From Fibrobacterales bacterium (GTDB lineage Bacteria; Fibrobacterota; Fibrobacteria; Fibrobacterales; Fibrobacteraceae), in assembly GCA_025997455.1 (NCBI GenBank), contig BNUP01000069.1:1-11352 (forward strand): a stretch of 11,352 nucleotides of DNA, written 5' to 3'. Below, piece by piece: positions 1 through 5,272 of the stretch (the first letter of the stretch is position 1; every line of letters starts with the position of its first letter). Position numbers and translations under genes: made by a program. The notes under the pieces are model-generated. The model saw nothing but the letters and a program-made list of their open reading frames with translations. It was not told where the DNA came from and did not search any database.

Positions 1-1
1 G

Positions 2-328
2 CCGTTTGTCCCCGAAAAAACACACACATTTTGGAAGGCGTTCAAGCACAAGACAAAGCGAAGGTGGCTACCCGCGTTGATTTCCGCAATTTTTGCATTT
101 GTAGGCATAAGTATTTTTTCTGCCGCAATGGGATTTTTGCAAGCGGGAATGTTCGCCAAGTGGTCGCTTTTTTACGGTTCGCTCGCATTTTTGCCGATGT
201 TGATGTTTTTGTTATTCGGGCTGTGGAGTATAGTTTTGTTTGGAAATGCCTTGTGCTGGCGAATTACGGAAAGGCATCGCGGCGGAAAATATTTTGCAGA
301 GCGAATTTTGAAAGCGTGTAGGAATTAG
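2..328 (+). CDS. Small membrane protein, 5' partial
   Basis: The frame is open from base 2 to a TAG at 326-328, giving 108 residues with no convincing start inside the window. The gene therefore very probably begins upstream of the left edge; the TTG at 77 lies inside the first hydrophobic stretch and is a poor start. A basic stretch (KAFKHKTKRRW) precedes a first membrane segment at about residues 25-48. A second segment follows at about 55-80, and then a short basic tail ending ERILKACRN. This matches a protein with two or more membrane spans and cytoplasmic basic flanks. I do not recognise the family. The next gene, 456 bp away, is on the same strand but separated by repeats, so co-transcription is unlikely. 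Confidence 0.6.
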   Translation, partial: PFVPEKTHTFWKAFKHKTKRRWLPALISAIFAFVGISIFSAAMGFLQAGMFAKWSLFYGSLAFLPMLMFLLFGLWSIVLFGNALCWRITERHRGGKYFAERILKACRN

Positions 329-368
329 GTTTTTTGGATTGACAGAAAAGAAATAAATAAGTTAGTCT

Positions 369-528
369 GCCCAGTCGCCTATCGGCTTGGTGTCCCGTCT
401 GCACTGCCGAGTTCTCCACACCCCACACGCCACACCCTATACCCCACCCTGCAATGCAATGCAAAGTAAAATTAACAAGGGAACGCGGTGTGTGCCGAAC
501 ACACCACACCAAGCAAAGCGACTGGACA
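369..528. repeat. ~160-bp element with imperfect terminal inverted repeats
   Basis: The left arm contains CCAGTCGC (371-378) and GCTTGGTGT (385-393). The right arm contains ACACCAAGC (506-514) and GCGACTGG (518-525), the exact reverse complements in mirrored order. The two arm segments are separated by 6 bases on the left and 3 on the right, and CTG/CAG triplets extend the pairing outward. Just inside the right arm is a small perfect hairpin, GGTGTGT / ACACACC (487-493 with 499-505). The interior carries one copy of the TGCA-bounded C/A-rich repeat. The arrangement resembles a small non-autonomous mobile element or a folded RNA; no coding capacity is seen. Confidence 0.5.
400..453 (+). repeat. 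TGCA-bounded C/A-rich repeat, copy 1
   Basis: This copy begins TGCACTGCCGAGTT and ends CCCTATACCCC..CTGCA, with runs of CCACACC between. The same start and end motifs recur at 704-765 (same strand) and 4049-4095 (opposite strand), with a partial copy at 10089-10101. It is non-coding. Confidence 0.7.
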
Positions 529-602
529 GCGTAGAATAAGAGGCTATTGTTTGATTATTTTATTTATTGCTGTCAAAAAAATTCCATTTTCTCCTTGCAA
601 TT

Positions 603-674
603 CTAAAAGGGCGGGTTAAAAACCACGCCCCTACAAACCTAAAAGGGCGGGTTAAAAACCACGCCCCTACAAAC
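603..674. repeat. Two perfect 36-bp tandem units, each with a hairpin
   Basis: Units 603-638 and 639-674 are identical over 36 bases. Each contains GGGCGGGTT and AACCACGCCC, which pair as a stem with one bulged A and an AAA loop, followed by CCTACAAAC. I recall similar GGGCG..CGCCC palindromes as widespread dispersed intergenic repeats in bacteria. There is no spacer between units, so this is not a CRISPR. It could contribute to transcript ends, but no T-run follows. Confidence 0.8.
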
Positions 675-703
675 TCTACTTTCAACTTTACACTTTCAAC
701 CCT

Positions 704-765
704 TGCACCGCCGAATTCCCCATTCCCCACACCCCACACCCCACACCCTATACCCCAGCACTGCA
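704..765 (+). repeat. TGCA-bounded C/A-rich repeat, copy 2
   Basis: It starts TGCACCGCCGAATT and ends CCCTATACCCC..ACTGCA. Three successive CCCCACA-type units give it 62 bp, longer than the other copies. It ends 8 bases before the promoter-like box of divIVA. The tract TTTCAACTTTACACTTTCAA just before it (680-699) recurs, as its complement, near 10121-10140. Confidence 0.7.
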
Positions 766-772
766 AAGTTTC

Positions 773-778
773 TACCTT
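773..778 (+). promoter_or_regulatory. TACCTT promoter-like box before divIVA
   Basis: TACCTT followed by CCCCCT sits 6 bases ahead of the ATG at 785. There is no Shine-Dalgarno sequence. The same TAnnTTCCC pattern stands 6 bases before the ATG at 4017 (minus strand) and 7 bases before the ATG at 10225. If it is a -10/-7 element, transcription would begin at or next to the ATG. No clear -35 hexamer is visible 17 bases upstream. Confidence 0.4.
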
Positions 779-784
779 CCCCCT

Positions 785-1246
785 ATGGAACTTACACCCT
801 TAGATATTCGCAACCAGAAGTTTGCGTCCAAAAAACTCGGCGGATACGACCCCGAAGAAGTGCAGCAATTTTTGGAGCAGACGGCGGCGGCGTTTGAGAA
901 ATTGATAGAGGAACGGGCAGATCTTTTGCGGACTATCAGCAACGATAAAAATACGGTTGAACAATATAAACACCTTGAAGAAACGCTAAAAGGCGCACTT
1001 ATCACTATGCAGAGAGTGCTCGATGAAACCAAAACCCGTGCGAACAAAGAGGCGGATTTAATTATTGCAGAGGCAAAGGCAAAGGCGGAACGAGAGGCTC
1101 AAACTATCAGGAATCAGGCAAACGATTTGCGTTTGGAAATTGACAGATTGAAACAGGTGCAGGTCTCTTATTTTTCGCGACTGCGAAATTTGATGAGGAC
1201 ACAGGAAGATTTACTCAACAATATGGAGAATGAAGACGATGTTTGA
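785..1246 (+). CDS. divIVA: DivIVA-domain coiled-coil protein
   Basis: The product has 153 residues. It opens with the N-terminal signature of the DivIVA/GpsB family (LTPLDIRNQKF..KKLGGYDPEEVQQFLE, residues 3-31). That part forms the membrane-curvature-binding crossed-loop region in characterised members. Residues 32 to about 143 are heptad-rich and charged, predicted to be a long coiled coil, with an Ala/Glu/Lys-rich stretch at about 92-110. The family organises poles, septa or envelope growth; the role in this Gram-negative host is not known from sequence. The length is typical of short DivIVA-domain proteins. The ATG has no Shine-Dalgarno but lies 6 bases after a TACCTT box. The end overlaps the sod start (ATGTTTGA), so the two genes are co-transcribed and probably translationally coupled. 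Confidence 0.85.
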   Translation: MELTPLDIRNQKFASKKLGGYDPEEVQQFLEQTAAAFEKLIEERADLLRTISNDKNTVEQYKHLEETLKGALITMQRVLDETKTRANKEADLIIAEAKAKAEREAQTIRNQANDLRLEIDRLKQVQVSYFSRLRNLMRTQEDLLNNMENEDDV

Positions 1247-1883
1247 ATTACCGAAACTGCCTTATGGGTTTGCAGACCTTGAACCCAATTACGATGCCGC
1301 AACAGTGGAACTCCACTATTCCAAGCACCACGCAACTTACACCGCCAATTTGAACAAGGCGGCAGAGGCGGCTGGCTTGCAGGGGAAAAGCGTTGAGGAG
1401 ATTTTGCGGAATTTATCTGACGCACCCGCAGAACAGAGAACTGCTCTCACAAATCACGGCGGCGGATATTTTAACCACAACTTTTTCTGGGAATCGCTGA
1501 GTCCAAAGGGTAAAAAACTTGCAGACTCAACACTCGCGGGTGCAAAAGTCGGAGGCGCAACAGCCGCAGACGGATTGGCGGCGGCAATTGATTCCAAATG
1601 GGGTTCTTTTGAGAAATTCGCAGAGGCATTTACTGCCAAAGCACTCGGTCATTTTGGGTCGGGTTGGGTGTGGCTTGTTGTGAATGCAAAAGGCGAATTG
1701 GAAATTACGGATACTCACGACCAAGTATCGCCAATCACGCTCGGCTTAAAACCTCTTATCGTTATCGATGTGTGGGAGCACGCCTATTATTTGAAGTATC
1801 GCAATGTTCGCGCCGATTGGATTAAAGCGTGGTTTAACATTGCAAATTGGGAAAAGGCAGAAGAGAGATTTTTGCAAGGGTAG
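1239..1883 (+). CDS. sodA: Superoxide dismutase, Fe/Mn family, Mn-type residues
   Basis: It converts superoxide to oxygen and hydrogen peroxide in the cytoplasm. From ATG 1239 it has 214 residues and starts MFELPKLPY, the usual family start. An in-frame ATG at 1230 would add three residues, but GGAG at 1225-1228 is only one base from it and ten from 1239, which favours 1239. Metal ligands are H26 (in HYSKHHATY), H80 (NHNFFW), D177 and H181 (DVWEHAYY). The GG at 75-76 before YFNH, and Q162 in HDQVSP, occupy the positions where Mn enzymes carry Gly and Gln, so a manganese or cambialistic enzyme is likely. This rests on eye alignment. The loop at about 90-110 is a few residues longer than usual. 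It overlaps divIVA by 8 bases and lies convergent to ispH. Confidence 0.95.
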   Translation: MFELPKLPYGFADLEPNYDAATVELHYSKHHATYTANLNKAAEAAGLQGKSVEEILRNLSDAPAEQRTALTNHGGGYFNHNFFWESLSPKGKKLADSTLAGAKVGGATAADGLAAAIDSKWGSFEKFAEAFTAKALGHFGSGWVWLVVNAKGELEITDTHDQVSPITLGLKPLIVIDVWEHAYYLKYRNVRADWIKAWFNIANWEKAEERFLQG

Positions 1884-1897
1884 CATTTTGCAATCAC

Positions 1898-1927
1898 CTT
1901 GTCATACTCGTGCCCCGATAATGACAA
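1898..1927. terminator. Stem-loop between convergent genes, part of a dispersed element
   Basis: TTGTCAT (1899-1905) pairs with ATGACAA (1921-1927) around a 15-base loop, in the 50-bp gap between the sod and ispH stop codons. No T-run follows on either strand, so termination is only a possibility. The 21 bases from 1898 match 11159-11179 with a single mismatch, so this is a shortened copy of the palindromic element found inside the glycosyltransferase gene at the right end. Confidence 0.4.
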
Positions 1928-1933
1928 TCAGCC

Positions 1934-2860
1934 TTAATCCTTTAATTCACTCGGCAGAGGGAATTTCATATTCTCCTCTGTGAGTTGCTCCTCAAAGATG
2001 CTTTCAACGGCGAAGTTGCTTTGCAGCCAATCTAAAATTTCCAAAACCAAATGCTCCGGTGCACTCGCCCCGCTCGAAATCCCAACGGTCGAAACTCCAT
2101 CAAACATTTCTTTGTGTAAATCTGCAACCGAGTCTATCAGAAAACTTTTCACGCCCTGTTCCTCGCCGAGTTCGCGGAGACGGTTAGAATTACTTGAATT
2201 TTGCGAGCCTACTATTAAGAGGAGATTTGCACTTTTGCAAATTGAGAGAACCGCATTTTGACGGTTGGTAGTGGCATAACAAATATTGCCGCTTTTTGCA
2301 CCTTGAATGTCGGGATATTTTTTTCGCAGGGTACAAATTATATCGCAAGTTTCTTCCGCCGAAAGCGTTGTTTGAGTGAGATATGCGGCTCGCTTTGCGT
2401 TAAGCGGGAGTTTCTCAACATCTTCAACCGAGGTTATCAAATTGATTCTGCCTTTGGGTAATTGTCCGAGTGTGCCTTCAATTTCGGCGTGTCCTGAATG
2501 ACCTATTAAAATTATAAAGCAGTCGGCGGCAGCGTATTCCTGTGCTTTCCGATGAACGGATTTCACAAGGGGACAAGTGGCATCTATCACCTGCAAATTC
2601 AATTCCTTTGCGGTTTCGTAAATTTTATTTGAAACTCCGTGTGCCGAGAAAATTACGGTTGCTCCGCTTGGAATTTCGTGCAAGTCTTCCACAAATATTG
2701 CGCCTTTCTCTTTTAACTGATCAACAACAAATCTGTTATGCACAATTTCGTGACGGACGAATACCGGAACTCCGAATTTTTCAATGCTTTTTTCCACAAT
2801 GTGAATAGCGCGTTCCACTCCTGCACAAAAACCGCGAGGCTTGGCGAGAATACATTTCAT
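1934..2860 (-). CDS. ispH: 4-hydroxy-3-methylbut-2-enyl diphosphate reductase
   Basis: This is the last enzyme of the non-mevalonate (MEP) isoprenoid pathway. It reduces HMBPP to IPP and DMAPP with a [4Fe-4S] cluster in the cytoplasm. The length of 308 residues is normal. The three cluster cysteines are C12 (PRGFCAGV), C96 (DATCPLV) and C194 (NICYATTNRQ). Substrate-binding residues visible are H41 (HEIVHN), H74 (FSAHGVS), H124 with E126 (GHSGHAE), the TQTT motif at 162-165, GSQNSSNSNRL, and GASAPE near residue 270. All expected active-site positions are present. The ATG overlaps the upstream stop codon by ATGA, so translation is probably coupled to the preceding glycosyltransferase-like gene. 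Confidence 0.97.
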   Translation of the reverse strand: MKCILAKPRGFCAGVERAIHIVEKSIEKFGVPVFVRHEIVHNRFVVDQLKEKGAIFVEDLHEIPSGATVIFSAHGVSNKIYETAKELNLQVIDATCPLVKSVHRKAQEYAAADCFIILIGHSGHAEIEGTLGQLPKGRINLITSVEDVEKLPLNAKRAAYLTQTTLSAEETCDIICTLRKKYPDIQGAKSGNICYATTNRQNAVLSICKSANLLLIVGSQNSSNSNRLRELGEEQGVKSFLIDSVADLHKEMFDGVSTVGISSGASAPEHLVLEILDWLQSNFAVESIFEEQLTEENMKFPLPSELKD

Positions 2861-4017
2861 AATAGAGTTTGTCGTTTTGTCGCGGAGCGTTTTTTAACGG
2901 TGGTCTCCGGCGGCGGCACTGTCGGTTTCAACGACGATTTTATCATATCGGTAAGCGAATAAAAATTTCCGTTCCGCGCAAATTTCAATAACCTGTTGCT
3001 ATTTTTTGCATTTGTAGGCTCTGAAGAACTAAATCCGCTAAAACTATCCCCAAAAGAATTTAACATTATTATATGCACAAAACTCAAATTAAAAAATAAG
3101 TGCGTATGCGGCGAGTTCAAAGTTATAATCGCAGGATACTGTCTAAGAATGCTGAAAACAGATTCACTATGCAATAAAACCGGACTGCTCCGCATATCCA
3201 AATCTTCTAAAATTTTTTGATAGTTATCCAATCGTTCGGAAGTGTCGGCTATTGCTATTAAGCGGAATTGCGGTTGCAGAGATTTATACAGCGTTGAAAT
3301 TTCCTCGGCAGTCCAAGGCTCTCCGTTTGTAGGCGGTTCTAAATTTAAGAGTAGTGTATTTGATGTTGAAAGATGAGCATAATCACCTGAATTTTTTTCA
3401 TTTTTTAATGTGGCGTGAATGGCGTGCTCTTGTGCGACAACGGAATTTATCGCAAATGTTTTATAGAGAAAATTTCGGTAGTCATAAGCGGTCGGGTTTG
3501 CCTCGGCGGTTTGCAGTGCAATATTCAAAAAAGGAAATTCCTGTTTAATTCCTAGTCGGTAAGGGGCATCGGTAACCTTAGCGAGGTAGAGATACGGCAG
3601 TGTGGTTTGCTCCTGTAAAAATAAGCATACTTCCCATTTTTGTTCTTTTATCCGCCGCTCGAGTTCAAAAAAAACAGGTTCGCCATAGAGCAAATTCTCG
3701 CTGTTGTAAAAAATAGATTTATTCTCAAGGTCAATGGCTCGCAAAATATGACGGTTATTTTCATCCGTTAAAATGAGAAAATCATCTTGCCCGCGCTTTT
3801 CGGCAAGTGACAATGCAAGCGGCAGAAACACAAAAAGATTTTCCTGCTCACAAGGCAAAAACAGCACAACTTTTTTACAATCGGAGAGGTTCGCCTTATA
3901 GTGAAACATCTCATTTTTACCGCCCGCCCTATTCTCAAACCAATGCCTAATCCGCGATTCTGAAAAGAAACGCATAAAGAACCAACGAAATTTTCTTGCA
4001 AACGGCAAGGAGGACAT
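2857..4017 (-). CDS. Glycosyltransferase-family-9-like protein (uncertain)
   Basis: The product has 386 residues from ATG 4017. A GTG at 4041 would add eight residues, but it lies upstream of a TATATTCCC box that fits the other promoters here, so I chose 4017. The layout suggests two Rossmann-like halves. The first has KKVVLFLPCEQENLFVFLPLALSLAEKRG near residues 45-75. The second starts near NTLLLNLEPPTNGEPWTAEE and ends with SVFSILRQYPAIITLNSPHTHLFFNLS, which recalls the donor-site half of GT9/heptosyltransferases. The classic catalytic and nucleotide-binding residues are not obvious, so it may be inactive or only GT-B-like. It has no signal peptide, and its C-terminus is basic and Pro/Thr-rich. 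It is first gene of a two-gene unit with ispH. Confidence 0.6.
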   Translation of the reverse strand: MSSLPFARKFRWFFMRFFSESRIRHWFENRAGGKNEMFHYKANLSDCKKVVLFLPCEQENLFVFLPLALSLAEKRGQDDFLILTDENNRHILRAIDLENKSIFYNSENLLYGEPVFFELERRIKEQKWEVCLFLQEQTTLPYLYLAKVTDAPYRLGIKQEFPFLNIALQTAEANPTAYDYRNFLYKTFAINSVVAQEHAIHATLKNEKNSGDYAHLSTSNTLLLNLEPPTNGEPWTAEEISTLYKSLQPQFRLIAIADTSERLDNYQKILEDLDMRSSPVLLHSESVFSILRQYPAIITLNSPHTHLFFNLSFVHIIMLNSFGDSFSGFSSSEPTNAKNSNRLLKFARNGNFYSLTDMIKSSLKPTVPPPETTVKKRSATKRQTLL

Positions 4018-4023
4018 ATAGGG

Positions 4024-4029
4024 AATATA
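4024..4029 (-). promoter_or_regulatory. TATATT promoter-like box before the GT-like gene
   Basis: Read on the minus strand, TATATT is followed by CCCTAT and then ATG at 4017, the same 6-base gap as at divIVA. The hexamer 17 bases further up (TGCAAT) is a weak -35 candidate and lies in the end of a TGCA-bounded repeat. No Shine-Dalgarno sequence is present. Confidence 0.4.
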
Positions 4030-4048
4030 GATAATTGTCACGCGGCAT

Positions 4049-4095
4049 TGCAGTGTGGGGTATGGGGTGTGGGGTGTGGAAAACTCGGCGGTGCA
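4049..4095 (-). repeat. TGCA-bounded C/A-rich repeat, copy 3
   Basis: On the minus strand it reads TGCACCGCCGAGTTTTCC, then CACACCCC units, and ends ACTGCA. It therefore stands in the same orientation to the GT-like gene as copy 2 does to divIVA, ending 20 bases before the promoter box. Confidence 0.7.
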
Positions 4096-4132
4096 TTTTT
4101 GGGAAAAGGGAGAGGGGAGAAGGGAAAAGAAT

Positions 4133-4246
4133 GGGCGTGCCCCTTTGGGTCGGCGAGCTACGGGCTACCCTCCGGTCGGTGGCGGCTTCAACCGTGCTCA
4201 AACCGCCACCGCTCCCTACGGTCGCGCCCTCCGCATGCCTCACGCA
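4133..4246. repeat. GC-rich 114-bp element with internal stem
   Basis: It starts GGGCGTGCCCCTTTGGGTCG and ends CCGCATGCCTCACGCA, with GGTGGCGG / CCGCCACC pairing in the middle (about 4189-4210). It is much richer in G+C than its surroundings. I recall elements with GGGCGTGCCC and CTCACGCA ends as dispersed intergenic repeats in Bacteroidetes-type genomes; this memory needs a search. It is non-coding. Confidence 0.5.
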
Positions 4247-4376
4247 AATTCGCCATTGCATTTTGGGGAGAAGGGAGAAGGTGGATGGGAGAGTGAAAAG
4301 TTGAAAGTGGTGAATGTCCGTTTACCATAGATCAACTTGCAAGTTTATAGAATTGAAGATTAAAAATGATTCTTTG

Positions 4377-4496
4377 AATAAGCATAGCCGCCCAATTAAA
4401 AAAAAATCGTGATAATCTGTATAAACAATGGCGGACAATAAGTATAGCCGCCCAATTAAAAAGAAATCGTGATAATCTGTATAAACAATGTCGGCA
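4377..4496. repeat. Two tandem 60-bp units
   Basis: Units 4377-4436 and 4437-4496 share AATAAG.ATAGCCGCCC, an A-rich run and AATCGTGATAATCTGTATAA, and differ at only a few positions. The period is exactly 60, a multiple of three, so a short minus-strand frame reads through both, but there is no start signal or gene-like composition. Confidence 0.75.
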
Positions 4497-4539
4497 ATGG
4501 TCGCACAAGAACCGAACCGCAAAAGACTTGATTTTGATT

Positions 4540-4572
4540 CAGTAGTAGCGGGTTTCAAATCCGCCACTACTG
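4540..4572. repeat. 33-bp near-perfect palindrome
   Basis: CAGTAGTAGCGGGTTT, one C, then AAATCCGCCACTACTG: a 16-bp stem with two mismatched positions. It lies about 60 bases past the end of the frameshifted D gene. It could form a strong RNA hairpin there, but without a following T-run on either strand it is not a standard terminator. Confidence 0.65.
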
Positions 4573-4613
4573 CCCGCTGAAAATAAAAGGATTTTTGTCA
4601 TTTGATTACTTTG

Positions 4614-4632
4614 GCAAAGAATAGACAATTTT
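4614..4632 (-). pseudogene. Stub of a second copy of lipoprotein gene C
   Basis: Immediately after the D stop codon the minus strand reads AAAATTGTCTATTCTTTGC, matching the first codons of gene C (6484 downward) with one mismatch. The base that would make the ATG is changed (GAATGA to GAATAA), removing the start while leaving a stop for D. Similarity to C ends near 4614. The duplication therefore included the B-C junction and stopped just inside C. Confidence 0.75.
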
Positions 4633-5183
4633 TTATTCTTTTATTTCTCCTATTAAATACTGCCTTTTATCACAAACTTTTAATACATGATACCAATCAT
4701 ATGAAGGCATTTCTTTTTCTGCAAAAAATAAATATTGTCCGTCTCTGTTTCGTCTGGAAACATACCCTACAGAGTCAATGCTTTCGGCAACTTTATAGAA
4801 TGTAAATTCACGCGATTCTCCGCAGGCACGAAAATTCTCATCTGCAGTCCAAAGATTCACAGTATATTGTTCCTCTGTGAAATATTTTTTCAAACCGCTT
4901 ATTTTAATTTTGTATGTGTAAGGCGAATTTCGTCTTTTCAAAGGAAAATATTCATCAACATTTGAATCTAACACGGTAACTCCACCCTCATAATCAATCC
5001 ATAGATTTTTTTTATACCGTTTGAATCGGTAATTGCAATTCCTTTCTGTATGTAAAAGGGGCATACTATTTCCTTATCATTTTTATACAGATAACCATAT
5101 CCGTTTTCGCAAGTAACATATTCTTCCTGCATTGAGCAAGACAAAAGAGACGAGAATAAAAATATAGCGATTATTTTTTTCAT
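4633..5183 (-). pseudogene. Frameshifted copy (D) of lipoprotein gene B
   Basis: The segment is nearly identical to gene B. It starts with the same signal peptide and LLSC lipobox (from ATG 5183), but the coding strand has eight A residues (complement of 5006-5013) where B has nine. The frame then ends after 71 residues, with the last 12 being out-of-frame. The rest of the protein, including the RRNSPYTY and KEMPSYDWYHVLKVC motifs, is intact in the shifted frame down to the TAA at 4633-4635. Three amino-acid differences from B occur in that part (E/Q, G/E, E/D). Because the break lies in a poly-A run, slippage during transcription or translation, or phase switching, could restore it. A simple homopolymer reading error in the sequence is also possible. 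Confidence 0.85.
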
Positions 5184-5262
5184 TCTTTTATTTCTCCTAT
5201 TAAATGATGTCCTTTGTCACAAATCTTTAGCACTTGATATCATTTGTAACTTTGCCTTATAG
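5181..5262 (-). pseudogene. Vestigial C-terminal end of another B-type gene
   Basis: Between the stop of C and the start of D, the minus strand reads VLKICDKGHHLIGEIKE then TGA, matching the B tail VLKVCDKRQYLIGEIKE. Just before it is YK-stop-YQ, where A has YKWYQ, so the Trp codon has become TGA. Similarity fades toward 5272. The vestige keeps the GGAGA ribosome site and the ATGA stop/start overlap with D, exactly as at the B-C junction. D was therefore once preceded directly by a full B-like gene. Confidence 0.75.
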
Positions 5263-5272
5263 AAAATACATT

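Larger units (their letters stand above)
329..784. other. Repeat-rich intergenic spacer
   Basis: No gene is supportable here. The open frames in this stretch read through GT-rich repeat DNA and give low-complexity peptides with GVWGV-type repeats. The spacer holds an inverted-repeat element (369-528), two copies of a TGCA-bounded C/A-rich repeat (400-453 and 704-765), and two perfect 36-bp tandem units with a hairpin (603-674). It also holds a pyrimidine/A-rich tract around 677-700 and the divIVA promoter-like box at its right end. Confidence 0.7.
4018..4613. other. Repeat-packed intergenic region between 3'-end of the D block and the GT-like gene
   Basis: No gene is supportable in this ~600-bp stretch; its open frames overlap each other in repeat DNA. 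In order it holds the GT-like gene promoter box, a TGCA-bounded repeat (4049-4095), a 31-base all-purine tract (4101-4131) and a GC-rich element (4133-4246). After these come a second purine-rich tract with AAAGTTGAAAGT (about 4265-4310), two 60-bp tandem units (4377-4496) and a 33-bp palindrome (4540-4572). Confidence 0.7.
4614..5183. repeat. ~570-bp direct repeat, copy 2 (partner at 6462-7032)
   Basis: I counted nine substitutions and one single-base length difference between this segment and 6462-7032. All nine substitutions fall in 4614-4897. The remaining 286 bases (4898-5183) match exactly apart from the T-run length. Both copies are in the same orientation and are separated by about 1.3 kb, so recombination between them could delete gene C. 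Confidence 0.9.

Noticed and set aside
77..328. TTG at 77 as the start of the membrane protein
   Set aside because: The frame is open to the left edge with a basic segment before the first membrane span, and the TTG falls within that span; the gene is treated as 5' partial.
264..512. Minus-strand 82-codon open frame, and similar frames at 560-766, 567-803 and 703-897
   Set aside because: They read through C/A-rich and hairpin repeats, give peptides such as GIGCGVWGVEN, and overlap each other on both strands; no start signals.
603..674. CRISPR array
   Set aside because: The two 36-bp units are directly adjacent with no spacer, and no cas genes are in the window.
4035..4330. Three overlapping plus-strand frames and one minus-strand frame of 82-104 codons
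   Set aside because: All lie in the repeat-packed gap, and the peptides are translations of the TGCA-bounded and GC-rich repeats.
4377..4496. CRISPR or coding repeat
   Set aside because: Only two 60-bp units with no separate spacers; the minus-strand frame through them has no ribosome site or family resemblance.
4540..4572. Intrinsic terminator of the A-B-C-D operon
   Set aside because: The stem is strong but no T-run follows on the minus strand; recorded as a palindromic repeat only.
5181..5262. TGA read as tryptophan (alternative genetic code), which would extend the vestige
   Set aside because: TGA is a normal stop at the ends of A, B, the GT-like gene and divIVA with correct overlaps, so the standard code fits; the vestige is also degraded elsewhere.
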